Positions 8,231 to 15,203 of a DNA stretch of 64,000 nt are shown here, piece by piece (positions within the stretch are counted from its first letter, which is position 1; each line of letters starts with the position of its first letter). Under the pieces are notes generated by a model. It was not told where the DNA came from. It made no database searches and saw only the letters and a program-made list of their open reading frames with translations. A program made the translations under genes and the position numbers. This DNA comes from HK1 sp965221725 (lineage in GTDB: Bacteria > Pseudomonadota > Gammaproteobacteria > HK1), in assembly GCA_965221725.1 (NCBI GenBank), contig OZ244909.1, positions 1,736,001-1,800,000 of the forward strand, given 5' to 3'.

Positions 8231-9406
8231 ATGAGCCCGTCGCTGCAATCGATCCTGGGCTCGGAGGCGCTCGCCGCGTTCGAGGCCCCGGGGCCGGTCG
8301 CCCGCGGCCTGCCGGGCGCGGCGTACACGAGCGAGGCGTTCTTCGCGCTCGAGAACGAACGCATCTTCTCCGCCTCGTGGGTCTTCGCCGGCTTCGCCCA
8401 CGAACTGGCCCACGCCGGCGACGTGATGCCCGTCACCGTGGCGGGCCGGCCGGTGCTCCTGGTGCGCGACGCCGAGCACCGGATCCGGGCCTTCCACAAC
8501 GCGTGTCGCCACCGCTGCCTCAAGCTCGTCGACACCCCCGGCAACACCGGACGCACCATCCGCTGCCCCTACCATGCGTGGACGTACGGGCTCGACGGCG
8601 CGCTCCACGTCACCCCCTACTTCGGCGGGCCCGAGCCGCGGGCGGTGCCGGCCGGCTTCGACCGCACGGAACACGGCCTGGTGCCGATACGGTCCGGGAC
8701 GTGGCACGACTGGATCTTCATCAACCTGCACGGCGCCGCCCCGCCTCTGGAGGACTTCATCGCCCCGCTCCGGCGCCGGCTCGAAGGGGTCGATCTCACC
8801 CGGATGCACCACCTCGCCACCATCGACTTCGGGGAGGTGGGCGCGAACTGGAAGCTCCTGCTGGAGAACTTCATCGAGCCCTACCACGTCCAGTTCGTGC
8901 ACTCCACGACCACCGAGCAGCCACTGGCTGATCACTACACGATCATCGAGCCGGGGGGGAATCCATCGGGAGGCATCGGGTTGGCGGGGAAGGCACCGGG
9001 AGCGGGCGAGCCCGGCTGCCTCGGATGCGCGGTCGATCTCTCCGGCGACGCCAAGCGACAGGATACGCTGTCGGCCGACTCGCGCTTCCTCACCCTGTTC
9101 CCCAACTTCGTGTTCGGGCTCTACCTCCCCGATCAGATCGGCGTGCACCTCGACCTGCCGCTCGCGCCCGGCCGCACCCTGCAGCGCCGCGCCATCTACG
9201 GCCTTGGCCCCGAACCGGCCTCCACCGAGCGCGCGGAGCAGCTTGCAAGGCTCTGGCGCGACGTGCACCACGAGGACCACGCCATCTGCGAGCGGCTCCA
9301 GCAGGGCCGCGCATCCGCCGTCGCGGCCGGGGGAGGCGTGCTTTCTCCGGTGTGGGAAGACTCCGTGCGGAGCTTTCAGGAGCTGGTAGTGAGACGCCTG
9401 CGATGA
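8231..9406 (+). CDS. Rieske non-haem iron oxygenase, alpha subunit (first of four)
   Basis: 391 residues. Rieske [2Fe-2S] site C92-x-H94 ... C112-x2-H115 (CRH, CPYH); non-haem iron histidines H219 and H224 in the segment NFIEPYHVQFVHS. The ATG at 8231 was chosen because its N-terminus (MSPSLQSILGSEAL) aligns with that of the paralogue at 23610. Hydroxylates or N-/O-demethylates a small substrate using electrons from a ferredoxin and reductase not encoded here. Divergent from the ligase/hydrolase pair, suggesting one pathway. Its 3' flank is interrupted 87 bases on by the IS1595-family transposon. Confidence 0.9.
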   Translation: MSPSLQSILGSEALAAFEAPGPVARGLPGAAYTSEAFFALENERIFSASWVFAGFAHELAHAGDVMPVTVAGRPVLLVRDAEHRIRAFHNACRHRCLKLVDTPGNTGRTIRCPYHAWTYGLDGALHVTPYFGGPEPRAVPAGFDRTEHGLVPIRSGTWHDWIFINLHGAAPPLEDFIAPLRRRLEGVDLTRMHHLATIDFGEVGANWKLLLENFIEPYHVQFVHSTTTEQPLADHYTIIEPGGNPSGGIGLAGKAPGAGEPGCLGCAVDLSGDAKRQDTLSADSRFLTLFPNFVFGLYLPDQIGVHLDLPLAPGRTLQRRAIYGLGPEPASTERAEQLARLWRDVHHEDHAICERLQQGRASAVAAGGGVLSPVWEDSVRSFQELVVRRLR

Positions 9407-9485
9407 CCAGCCGGAACGGTGCCACGGCGCAAGCTGGAACCTGCGACGGGGGAAGCCCGCAGGTCGGATCGTTTCGCGAATCGGT

Positions 9486-9493
9486 AAAATTTC
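9486..9493. repeat. Left 8-bp target-site duplication (AAAATTTC)
   Basis: AAAATTTC directly precedes the left inverted repeat and is repeated exactly at 12821-12828. Eight bases is the usual duplication for IS1595-family elements. Joining the flanks restores GGTAAAATTTCCGGG, a copy of the dispersed repeat end seen elsewhere in the window. Confidence 0.92.
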
Positions 9494-9516
9494 GGGAATT
9501 ATGTAGCAAAATCCGC
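9494..9516 (+). repeat. Left terminal inverted repeat of the IS1595-family transposon
   Basis: 23 bases identical to the reverse complement of 12798-12820; after one mismatch (A/G) a further 3 bases match. Confidence 0.95.
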
Positions 9517-9559
9517 AAGCCCGGATGCTGCAATGCAGCAAAGCAATTCCTCATTTCCC

Positions 9560-9589
9560 TTGACCCCGCGCGGCGCGGCAGACTATTTT
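9560..9589 (+). promoter_or_regulatory. Candidate promoter for the transposon operon
   Basis: TTGACC at 9560-9565 and TATTTT at 9584-9589, separated by 18 bases, about 110 bases before the transposase ATG, in an AT-rich leader. It fits the sigma-70 pattern but is not proven. Confidence 0.35.
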
Positions 9590-9697
9590 CCGAAAACTTA
9601 TACACACGCAAACGATAAATAATTCAAGGAAAACAAGTATTGCACTTTGATTTCATTGAGGATAGAATAATCCGCAAGTGAATCGGAGAGCGCAGTC

Positions 9698-10675
9698 ATG
9701 ACCGAGAAGAAACGCATCGCCGCTACCCTGAGCGTGACCCAGTTGTTCCGCATGTTCCCGGATGACGACACCTGCCGGGAGTGGTTTGAGCGGGTCCGGT
9801 GGCCGAACGGCCCGGTCTGCCCGCACTGCGGGGGCACGGAGAACATCAAGCCGGACGCGAGCCGACCGAACATGTACTGGCATTCGGATTGCCGGGAGCG
9901 GTTCAGCGTCACCACGAAGACGTGCATGCACGCGACGAAGCGCCCGCTTCAGGACTGGATTTACGTGATCTACTCCGTCATGACAGCCCGGAAAGGCGTC
10001 TCGGCGATGCAGCTCTCGAAGGAACTCGGCTGCCAATACCGCACGGCATGGCACATGCTCCACCGCGTGCGGGAAGCCTGCGGGCGCGGCGACTTCATCC
10101 TGAAGGACGTGGTAGAGGTCGATGAGACCTACATCGGGGGCAAGCGCGCCAACATGTCGAACAGCAAGCGTAAGGCACTTGCCGGGACGGGCCGCGGGGC
10201 CGCGGGAAAGGTCGCGGTTGCCGGATTGCGCGAGCGCGGCGGGAAGGTCAAGGCCACCGTGGTCGAGCGCACTGACAGCGATACCCTGGTCGAGCTGGTC
10301 GAGCGGAACGTCGTTCCGGGCACGACCGTCTACACCGACGACGCGGGCGCCTACGGCGGCCTGAAGCGCCGCTACCACCACGACAGCGTGAAGCACTCCA
10401 TCCACGAGTACGTGCGCGGTGACGTGCACACGAACGGCATCGAGTCCGTGTGGAGCATCCTGAAGCGGTCCATTCACGGCACCTGGCATCACGTCTCCCC
10501 GAAGCACTTGGGCAAGTACGTCAACGAGGCGACCTTCCGGCTGAACGAGGGCATCTGCGAGGTAGACACCATCGAACGCATGGAAACACTCGCCAGTCAG
10601 ATCGGGAACAAGCGGCTGCCCTGCGCGAAGCTGGTCCGGGACAACGGGCTGTCGAGCACGGTGGTGCCGGTATGA
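9698..10675 (+). CDS. IS1595-family transposase
   Basis: 325 residues. An N-terminal zinc-ribbon-like region (C41, C44, C65) comes before the ISXO2-like DDE domain. Catalytic acids are in VEVDETYIGG (D142), VYTDDAGAYGG (D214 or D215) and HTNGIESVWSILKR (E249 with the family's N246). Full length for the family and intact. It binds the 23-bp ends and moves everything between them. Its stop overlaps the methyltransferase start (ATGA), so all downstream cargo depends on the transposase message. Confidence 0.95.
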   Translation: MTEKKRIAATLSVTQLFRMFPDDDTCREWFERVRWPNGPVCPHCGGTENIKPDASRPNMYWHSDCRERFSVTTKTCMHATKRPLQDWIYVIYSVMTARKGVSAMQLSKELGCQYRTAWHMLHRVREACGRGDFILKDVVEVDETYIGGKRANMSNSKRKALAGTGRGAAGKVAVAGLRERGGKVKATVVERTDSDTLVELVERNVVPGTTVYTDDAGAYGGLKRRYHHDSVKHSIHEYVRGDVHTNGIESVWSILKRSIHGTWHHVSPKHLGKYVNEATFRLNEGICEVDTIERMETLASQIGNKRLPCAKLVRDNGLSSTVVPV

Positions 10676-11595
10676 AGTACCAAGCACTTCGGTTCGACTC
10701 TGCGCTTGGTCAGTCCGTCTCCCTTCGCCGCTCTGTTTCCGGTCATGTCCGGGTTGATGAGACAGATTCCGATTCCTTATCGCTTGATCGGTCAGTGCTA
10801 ATATGCGGGGATGCCTGCCGCGCGTTACAGTTGCTTCCCGCCGCCAGCGTTCAGACCGTAGTGACTTCGCCGCCCTACTGGTCGCTCCGAGATTACGCCG
10901 TCGAAAACCAGATCGGATTGGACGATTCCTTGTCCGATTACATCGCCAGTATCGTAGATGCATTTGAGCAAATTCGGCGTGTGCTTCGCGACGATGGCAC
11001 AGTATGGCTCAACGTCGGCGATACTTGGACATCCGGGAACCGACGCTACCGCGCCCCAGACAAGAAAAACCGGGCACGTGCGATGACTATACGTCCGCCT
11101 ACGCCGCGCGGCTTAAAGCCGAAAGACTTGATCGGTGTACCGTGGCGGATCGCACTCGCGCTCCAAGCGGCAGGTTGGTGGCTGCGATCGGAAGTGATAT
11201 GGCACAAGCCGAACGCGCACCCGGAATCAGTCCGGGACCGACCTACGAAAGCGCACGAGACCGTTTTCCTGCTTTCCAAGAGCCAGAATTACTACTACGA
11301 CATCGAAACGATACGCGGCCCGCGTGGGCGCAGAATGCGTTCCGTGTGGGAAATCGCGACAGAACCGCTTAAGCGACTGAACGGCCATGCCGACGATCAT
11401 CCGGCCATGATGCCCATGACGCTGGCGCGGCAGTGCGTTGCTATCACTAGCCGCGAGGATAGCGTAGTGCTGGACCCCTATGCGGGGGCCGGAACTACGC
11501 TTCTGGCCGCTCAGGGGCTTGGCAGGCGGTGGGTCGGCATTGAGATCAACCGCACGTATGTGGACTTGATCGAGCGACGGCTGAACGGCGCGTGA
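10672..11595 (+). CDS. Type II DNA methyltransferase (N4-cytosine/N6-adenine, beta-class order), partner of the SmaI-like nuclease
   Basis: 307 residues. Catalytic motif IV TSPPYW at 65-70 comes first and the AdoMet motif I (LDPYAGAGTT) lies near residue 268, the beta-class order. TSPPY-type enzymes methylate an exocyclic amino group; M.SmaI is an N4-cytosine enzyme. Start ATG inside the transposase stop (ATGA); the stop overlaps the nuclease GTG. Inferred role: protects host DNA from the downstream nuclease, with modification made before restriction in gene order. Confidence 0.88.
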   Translation: MKYQALRFDSALGQSVSLRRSVSGHVRVDETDSDSLSLDRSVLICGDACRALQLLPAASVQTVVTSPPYWSLRDYAVENQIGLDDSLSDYIASIVDAFEQIRRVLRDDGTVWLNVGDTWTSGNRRYRAPDKKNRARAMTIRPPTPRGLKPKDLIGVPWRIALALQAAGWWLRSEVIWHKPNAHPESVRDRPTKAHETVFLLSKSQNYYYDIETIRGPRGRRMRSVWEIATEPLKRLNGHADDHPAMMPMTLARQCVAITSREDSVVLDPYAGAGTTLLAAQGLGRRWVGIEINRTYVDLIERRLNGA

Positions 11596-12341
11596 CTCTC
11601 GACGAACTTAAATCCAAGTTAGATAAGCTCTCACCTGTAAAGGTGGAATTTGTCTCCCGCATGATCGATTCGCTGTCTCGACCGCCACAGGCTTATACTG
11701 GCGCGCAGACATGGATCACTATGTCGCCCGAATGGGTAGAGTATTTTGGACTTGCGCTTTCGGTCCATCATGGAACAACAGTAGAGCCGTTGGCACAAAC
11801 CGCGTTCGAGACAGTATTTAGGAACGCTTGCGAGTACGTAGGCTGGGCGGTGACACCGCCCGGCTCGCTTACTCAAAGGTTTGTTGATGTGACGGTAAAG
11901 GTTAGTGGTAAGACACGGAAGCTCTCGCTGAAATCAACCGCAGCCTTACGGATTTCCGAAACATCGATTCATATTTCAAAGCTGACAGAGGCAGCATGGA
12001 TTCAGGACGCGCGCACGCCGGGGGCTCGGCGAGATGCCATGATGTCTCTGTTTCGCGAGTACCGTGAAGCAGTAAACGCGATTTTAATGTTGCGTGCGTT
12101 CCGGGACGATGTTGACGGCCTGCCGCGTCGTTACCAGCTTGTAGAAATCCCTGGCCAAGTATTCGATTCTATACAGGGCGCGTCCTTGCGCGATTTCGAG
12201 CGCGATGCTCCTGTCATAAAGTGCGTGATAGATGGGGCTCCAGTCGCTTATGTTGCGGTTGATCGGTCAGATGCCAAGATCACAGTTCGTAGGATTCGAT
12301 TATCCGCTTGCATTGTACATGCCGAATGGAGCCAATTATGA
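11592..12341 (+). CDS. SmaI-like type II restriction endonuclease
   Basis: 249 residues, GTG start overlapping the methyltransferase stop (GTGA). As I remember SmaI (about 247 residues), three segments match in the same order: a central D-x-T-V-K ... LSLKSTAA ... ISETSIHISK (SmaI: D-I-T-I ... ALKTEAAKNISKSYIHVSK), then YQLVEIP, then a C-terminal ACIVHAEW (SmaI: HCIVHGVW). The acidic residue plus lysine in the first segment could form the catalytic PD-(D/E)xK-like centre. Predicted to cleave CCCGGG or a related site when unmethylated. The match is from memory and needs an alignment. Low GC relative to the host supports transfer. Confidence 0.75.
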   Translation: MTLDELKSKLDKLSPVKVEFVSRMIDSLSRPPQAYTGAQTWITMSPEWVEYFGLALSVHHGTTVEPLAQTAFETVFRNACEYVGWAVTPPGSLTQRFVDVTVKVSGKTRKLSLKSTAALRISETSIHISKLTEAAWIQDARTPGARRDAMMSLFREYREAVNAILMLRAFRDDVDGLPRRYQLVEIPGQVFDSIQGASLRDFERDAPVIKCVIDGAPVAYVAVDRSDAKITVRRIRLSACIVHAEWSQL

Positions 12342-12505
12342 ACCGCCAGGAAATCGATGCTGTAGAGCGTGACGAGGCCGAGGAAGACGAGGTCCTCGCC
12401 GCGCTGGAGCAAGTACTACTCGCCCCGCGCGGGAAAGTCAGAAGCGAGAATCGGGAGCCGACGCGGGAAGAGCGGGAACGGCGGTATCGGCTGGAGCGGC
12501 GGTGA
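12338..12505 (+). CDS. Small acidic/basic charged protein of unknown function in the transposon operon
   Basis: 55 residues. The ATG lies in the nuclease stop (ATGA). Acidic N-terminal half (VERDEAEEDEVLAALEQVL), strongly basic C-terminal half (REERERRYRLERR). No helix-turn-helix that would make it an obvious C-protein regulator. Kept because it is exactly coupled on both sides. Confidence 0.55.
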   Translation: MNRQEIDAVERDEAEEDEVLAALEQVLLAPRGKVRSENREPTREERERRYRLERR

Positions 12506-12771
12506 CTACCTCTGAGCAATACGCTCTACTGGCATTTCTGCAAGCGCTCGCAGTCGCGCTTTCGAACTTTCTCGATCAAGCAGCCCCCGAAGACCGGACC
12601 ATCCAGAATTTTCGCCGAGTGTTTGATGGCTACCTCGACGCCATCCTTTCCGACGAAACGCTCGGCCAGCCCATTGGCCAAGACGGCGCGCGGCACTTGC
12701 GAGATTTGCTCTACCGCGAGATTGAACGAATGCCTCTTCATCGCCTGAAGAAGTCCGATCCGAAACATTGA
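12502..12771 (+). CDS. Unknown 89-residue helical protein, last gene of the transposon operon
   Basis: GTG start overlapping the preceding stop (GTGA). Predicted mostly helical (EQYALLAFLQALAVALSNFL ... ARHLRDLLYREIERM). Ends 27 bases before the right inverted repeat. Not recognised; a possible accessory or immunity factor of the cargo is speculation. Confidence 0.55.
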   Translation: MTTSEQYALLAFLQALAVALSNFLDQAAPEDRTIQNFRRVFDGYLDAILSDETLGQPIGQDGARHLRDLLYREIERMPLHRLKKSDPKH

Positions 12772-12797
12772 TGTTCATTGCTTGCTCCTTATCGCTC

Positions 12798-12820
12798 GCG
12801 GATTTTGCTACATAATTCCC
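12798..12820 (-). repeat. Right terminal inverted repeat of the IS1595-family transposon
   Basis: Reverse complement of 9494-9516, 23 of 23 bases. Confidence 0.95.
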
Positions 12821-12828
12821 AAAATTTC
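12821..12828. repeat. Right 8-bp target-site duplication (AAAATTTC)
   Basis: Exact copy of 9486-9493; it continues into CGGGCC, completing a dispersed-repeat end. Confidence 0.92.
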
Positions 12829-12900
12829 CGGGCCGATCGACCTGCCGGGGGAACCGAATCGCGGGATTGCACTCCATTCCCGATGTTCAGGAGGTGAAAC

Positions 12901-12966
12901 ATGCCGTCCATCAACCGATATTCCGGTGAGGAGATCGAAGGCATCAGCGAGCGGGGAGGCCGATGA
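12901..12966 (+). CDS. Possible 21-residue leader peptide before the second Rieske gene
   Basis: A strong AGGAGGTG ribosome site lies 4 bases before an ATG that opens 21 codons (MPSINRYSGEEIEGISERGGR) and stops in a 4-base overlap (ATGA) with the oxygenase start. The best ribosome site in the area thus serves this small frame. It may be a coupling leader or the truncated start of an older gene. Confidence 0.45.
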   Translation: MPSINRYSGEEIEGISERGGR

Positions 12967-14357
12967 GCATGGACACGAGCTTGGACACAAAAACCGGGCC
13001 GGTGCCGCTTGACCGATTCCGGGATGCGACCTACCGGGGGCACGGAGCCCGGACTTGCGCCGAGCCCGACGAGGAGTTCGTCCGCGTCGGCCCCGGCACC
13101 CCGTGCGGCGAGTACCTGCGGCGGTTCTGGCATCCGGTGGCGCTGTCGTCGGAGATCGCGGATCTGCCGGTCGCGATCCGGGTCCTGGGCGAAGACCTGG
13201 TGGTATTCCGGGACGGCGAGGGCCGGGTCGGGCTCGTGCATCGGCGCTGCCCGCACCGCCGCGCCTCGCTGGAGTACGGCACTTGCCACGGGCGCGGGAT
13301 CCGATGCTGCTATCACGGCTGGCGCTTCGACGTCGACGGCACCCTGCTGGAGGCGCCGGGGCAACCGCCGGAGGCGGAGGAGCGGCTGAAGCACCGGGTC
13401 CGGCTCGGGGCCTACCCCGCCTTCGAGTACCGGGGGCTCGTGTTCGCCTTCCTTGGCCCCCCGGAGGAGATGCCCGAGTTCCCCGTCTGCGACACCTTCG
13501 AGCTGCCGGACATGGCGCTGGTGCCCTACCGGGCGCCGTTCCGCTGCAACTGGCTCCAGGTGCTCGACGCCATCCTCGACCCCATCCACACCAGCTTTCT
13601 GCACTCCAGCATCAGTCGTGAGCAGTTCTCCGCCGGCTTCGGGGAAGTCGGCCGGATGGATTTCTTCGATCGGGCGGCGTGGCTGATGGGCACGAACACC
13701 CGCCGGGTGGGCGAGAACGTCTGGTTCCGGGTCAACGAGCTGGTGCTGCCGAACTTCACCCAGGCCGGCGCCGCGTTCGCCACCGACGGCACGAAGCAGC
13801 GCTACTACGGGCGGACCGCCTTCGTGCGCTGGGTGGTGCCGGTGGACGACGAGAACACCACCGCCCTCGCCTGGGCGTGCTTCGGGGAGCGGGGTGACCC
13901 GCCGGAGCGAAACACCCCGGAAGGGCCGGAACTCATCGAACAGGGCGAGGTCTTCGACCGCCCCTACGAGCGGCGCCAGCGCTTTCCGGGCGACGCGGAG
14001 GCGGTGGAGGGCATGGGCCGCATCACCGTACACGCCGAGGAGCACCTCGCCCCGAGCGACAAGGGAGTCGCGATCATGCGCCGGCGGCTCCGGGAGCAGA
14101 TCCGGGCGGTGGCGGCCGGCGAGCAACCCCTGCGGGCGACCGACCTGGCGCCGAATCCCCTGCCGACCTACGGCGGCGACTCGGTGCTGACCATTCCGCG
14201 CCACGGCGCCGCAGACGAGTCCGAACGCTTCCGCCGCCTCGCCCACGCCTTCATGCAGATGCAGTTCGACGCCGATGCCCTGCCCGAGCCCGAACGCGTC
14301 GCCCACGTCACCGAACGACTCCGGGCGCTGGAAGCGAACGGCGACCCCGTTGGGTAG
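12963..14357 (+). CDS. Rieske oxygenase, phthalate-dioxygenase-like long form (second of four)
   Basis: 464 residues. Rieske site C96-x-H98 ... C115-x2-H118 (CPHRR ... CCYHGW); iron-site segment DPIHTSFLHS with two His. The length and the N-terminal GPGTPCGEYLRRFW are shared with the copy at 18153-19541, so the two are paralogues of one subfamily. Start ATG overlaps the short leader frame; a second Met 6 bases in is possible. No reductase adjacent. Likely hydroxylates or demethylates an aromatic or heterocyclic substrate in the same pathway. Confidence 0.88.
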   Translation: MSMDTSLDTKTGPVPLDRFRDATYRGHGARTCAEPDEEFVRVGPGTPCGEYLRRFWHPVALSSEIADLPVAIRVLGEDLVVFRDGEGRVGLVHRRCPHRRASLEYGTCHGRGIRCCYHGWRFDVDGTLLEAPGQPPEAEERLKHRVRLGAYPAFEYRGLVFAFLGPPEEMPEFPVCDTFELPDMALVPYRAPFRCNWLQVLDAILDPIHTSFLHSSISREQFSAGFGEVGRMDFFDRAAWLMGTNTRRVGENVWFRVNELVLPNFTQAGAAFATDGTKQRYYGRTAFVRWVVPVDDENTTALAWACFGERGDPPERNTPEGPELIEQGEVFDRPYERRQRFPGDAEAVEGMGRITVHAEEHLAPSDKGVAIMRRRLREQIRAVAAGEQPLRATDLAPNPLPTYGGDSVLTIPRHGAADESERFRRLAHAFMQMQFDADALPEPERVAHVTERLRALEANGDPVG

Positions 14358-14397
14358 TGCCTCATCCTGAAACTCTGCCCGATGTCTCCGGCAAGCC

Positions 14398-14476
14398 ATG
14401 CGCATCCACATCAAGAACAATCACGCCTCTCCCGAGACGTTCCCGCCCACGCCGAGCCCGACGAGGAGCTCGTCCA
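14398..14476 (+). pseudogene. Chimeric gene scrap: dehydrogenase start joined to a Rieske gene fragment
   Basis: Bases 14398-14450 are identical to the first 53 bases of the dehydrogenase gene (15151-15203). At 14452-14469 follows an 18-base match to the second Rieske gene (13059-13076; AEPDEE in that frame). The junction is a recombination scar to the left of the PemIK module. No product expected. Confidence 0.75.
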
Positions 14477-14486
14477 CCTCCTCCAA

Positions 14487-14819
14487 TCAGGCCAGGATGG
14501 CGCGCAGGCGGGCCAGTACCTCATCCATGATCGGTTCCGGGACGGATTCGAGGCGCTTCCCGTGTCTGGCCGCGAAGTCGAGCGTGCGCGGCTGATCGCA
14601 GCGGATCACGCCGGTCGTCCGGGTGCCCGCGTCATCAAGCGAGACCACGAAACCGCGTCGGCGTGCGAAGCGTCCACCGCTGGTCACGGGCACGACGACC
14701 GGCGTACCGGTCAGCTCGTTGAACGGTCTCGGGGAGACAACCACGACCGGCCGAGTCCCGCGCTGTTCATGTCCTGCCGTGGGGTCGAGGCTGATGAGCC
14801 AGATCTCGCCCCGCTGCAT
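14487..14819 (-). CDS. PemK/MazF-family toxin (mRNA endoribonuclease)
   Basis: 110 residues from MQRGEIWLISLDPTAGHEQ, the typical PemK/MazF opening, followed by GTRPVVVVSP, PVTSGG and CDQPRTLDF. These are the conserved core strands and the Arg/Thr region of MazF-type RNases. It starts at the last base of the antitoxin gene (TGATG). A longer frame to 14897 would run through the antitoxin end and is less likely. Second gene of a complete toxin-antitoxin pair. Confidence 0.88.
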   Translation of the reverse strand: MQRGEIWLISLDPTAGHEQRGTRPVVVVSPRPFNELTGTPVVVPVTSGGRFARRRGFVVSLDDAGTRTTGVIRCDQPRTLDFAARHGKRLESVPEPIMDEVLARLRAILA

Positions 14820-15076
14820 CAGAGCAATTCGTTGCCGACCGGGTGAGCGTCGAGCCACGCCCGGTTCCCGTCGTCGTCCGGAACGAACTCGTCGCATTGC
14901 GCGAGAAGCTCGTCGAGGGAGTAGCTCGGGCGGGCCCGCGGCGCCACGATCAGACGACCGTCCTCGATCCCGATATCAACCCTGGCGCCTATGCCCAGAT
15001 TCAGAAGGTCGAGGAGCGCCGGGGGCACCACGAGCATGACGGAACCATCGATCTTGCGCAGACTTGTCGAATGCAT
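14819..15076 (-). CDS. PemI/ChpS-type AbrB-fold antitoxin
   Basis: 85 residues. AbrB/MazE-like N-terminus (TSLRKIDGSVMLVVPPALLDLL) for DNA binding; the C-terminal YSLDELLAQCD is the toxin-binding helix typical of PemI/ChpS. The ATG at 15076 is placed by AGGGAG 6-11 bases upstream; a Met 9 codons earlier lacks this. First gene of the pair, probably autorepressing its promoter in the short gap to the dehydrogenase gene. Confidence 0.88.
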   Translation of the reverse strand: MHSTSLRKIDGSVMLVVPPALLDLLNLGIGARVDIGIEDGRLIVAPRARPSYSLDELLAQCDEFVPDDDGNRAWLDAHPVGNELL

Positions 15077-15150
15077 GAGCGCTCCCTCTGTGTCATATAA
15101 CATTACAACCCTGCCGTCGTTGTCGCCATCCCGGAACGGTGATCCCGGAA

Positions 15151-15203
15151 ATGCGCATCCACATCAAGAACAATCACGCCTCTCCCGAGACGTTCCCGCC
15201 CAC
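15151..15203 (+). repeat. Right copy of a 53-bp direct repeat flanking the PemIK module
   Basis: Identical to 14398-14450. Here it is the genuine 5' end of the dehydrogenase gene; the left copy is a scrap. Confidence 0.92.

Larger units (their letters stand above)
9494..12820 (+). mobile_element. IS1595-family transposon carrying a SmaI-like restriction-modification system
   Basis: 3,327 bp bounded by perfect 23-bp inverted repeats starting GGGAATTATGTAGC (9494-9516 and 12798-12820) and flanked by the exact 8-bp duplication AAAATTTC. It contains five genes in one direction: transposase, DNA methyltransferase, restriction endonuclease and two small unknown genes, each overlapping the next by 4 bases. 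GC content and codon use after the transposase are visibly lower than in the flanking genes, fitting recent arrival. IS1595-family elements with passenger genes are known. The intact repeats and duplication suggest it is complete and recent. Confidence 0.95.

Noticed and set aside
5459..9541. A 1,360-residue minus-strand frame through the hydrolase, ligase antisense and Rieske gene
   Set aside because: Only the part to 6505 has family motifs; the rest is out of frame with the ligase and antisense to the Rieske gene. Open only because of high GC content.
10672..12341. A type III or orphan-methylase reading of the transposon cargo
   Set aside because: The second protein has no helicase motifs and its size and blocks fit a small type II nuclease.
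15139..15151. The upstream start (MIPE) for the dehydrogenase
   Set aside because: The 53-bp duplication begins exactly at the next ATG, and homology starts there.
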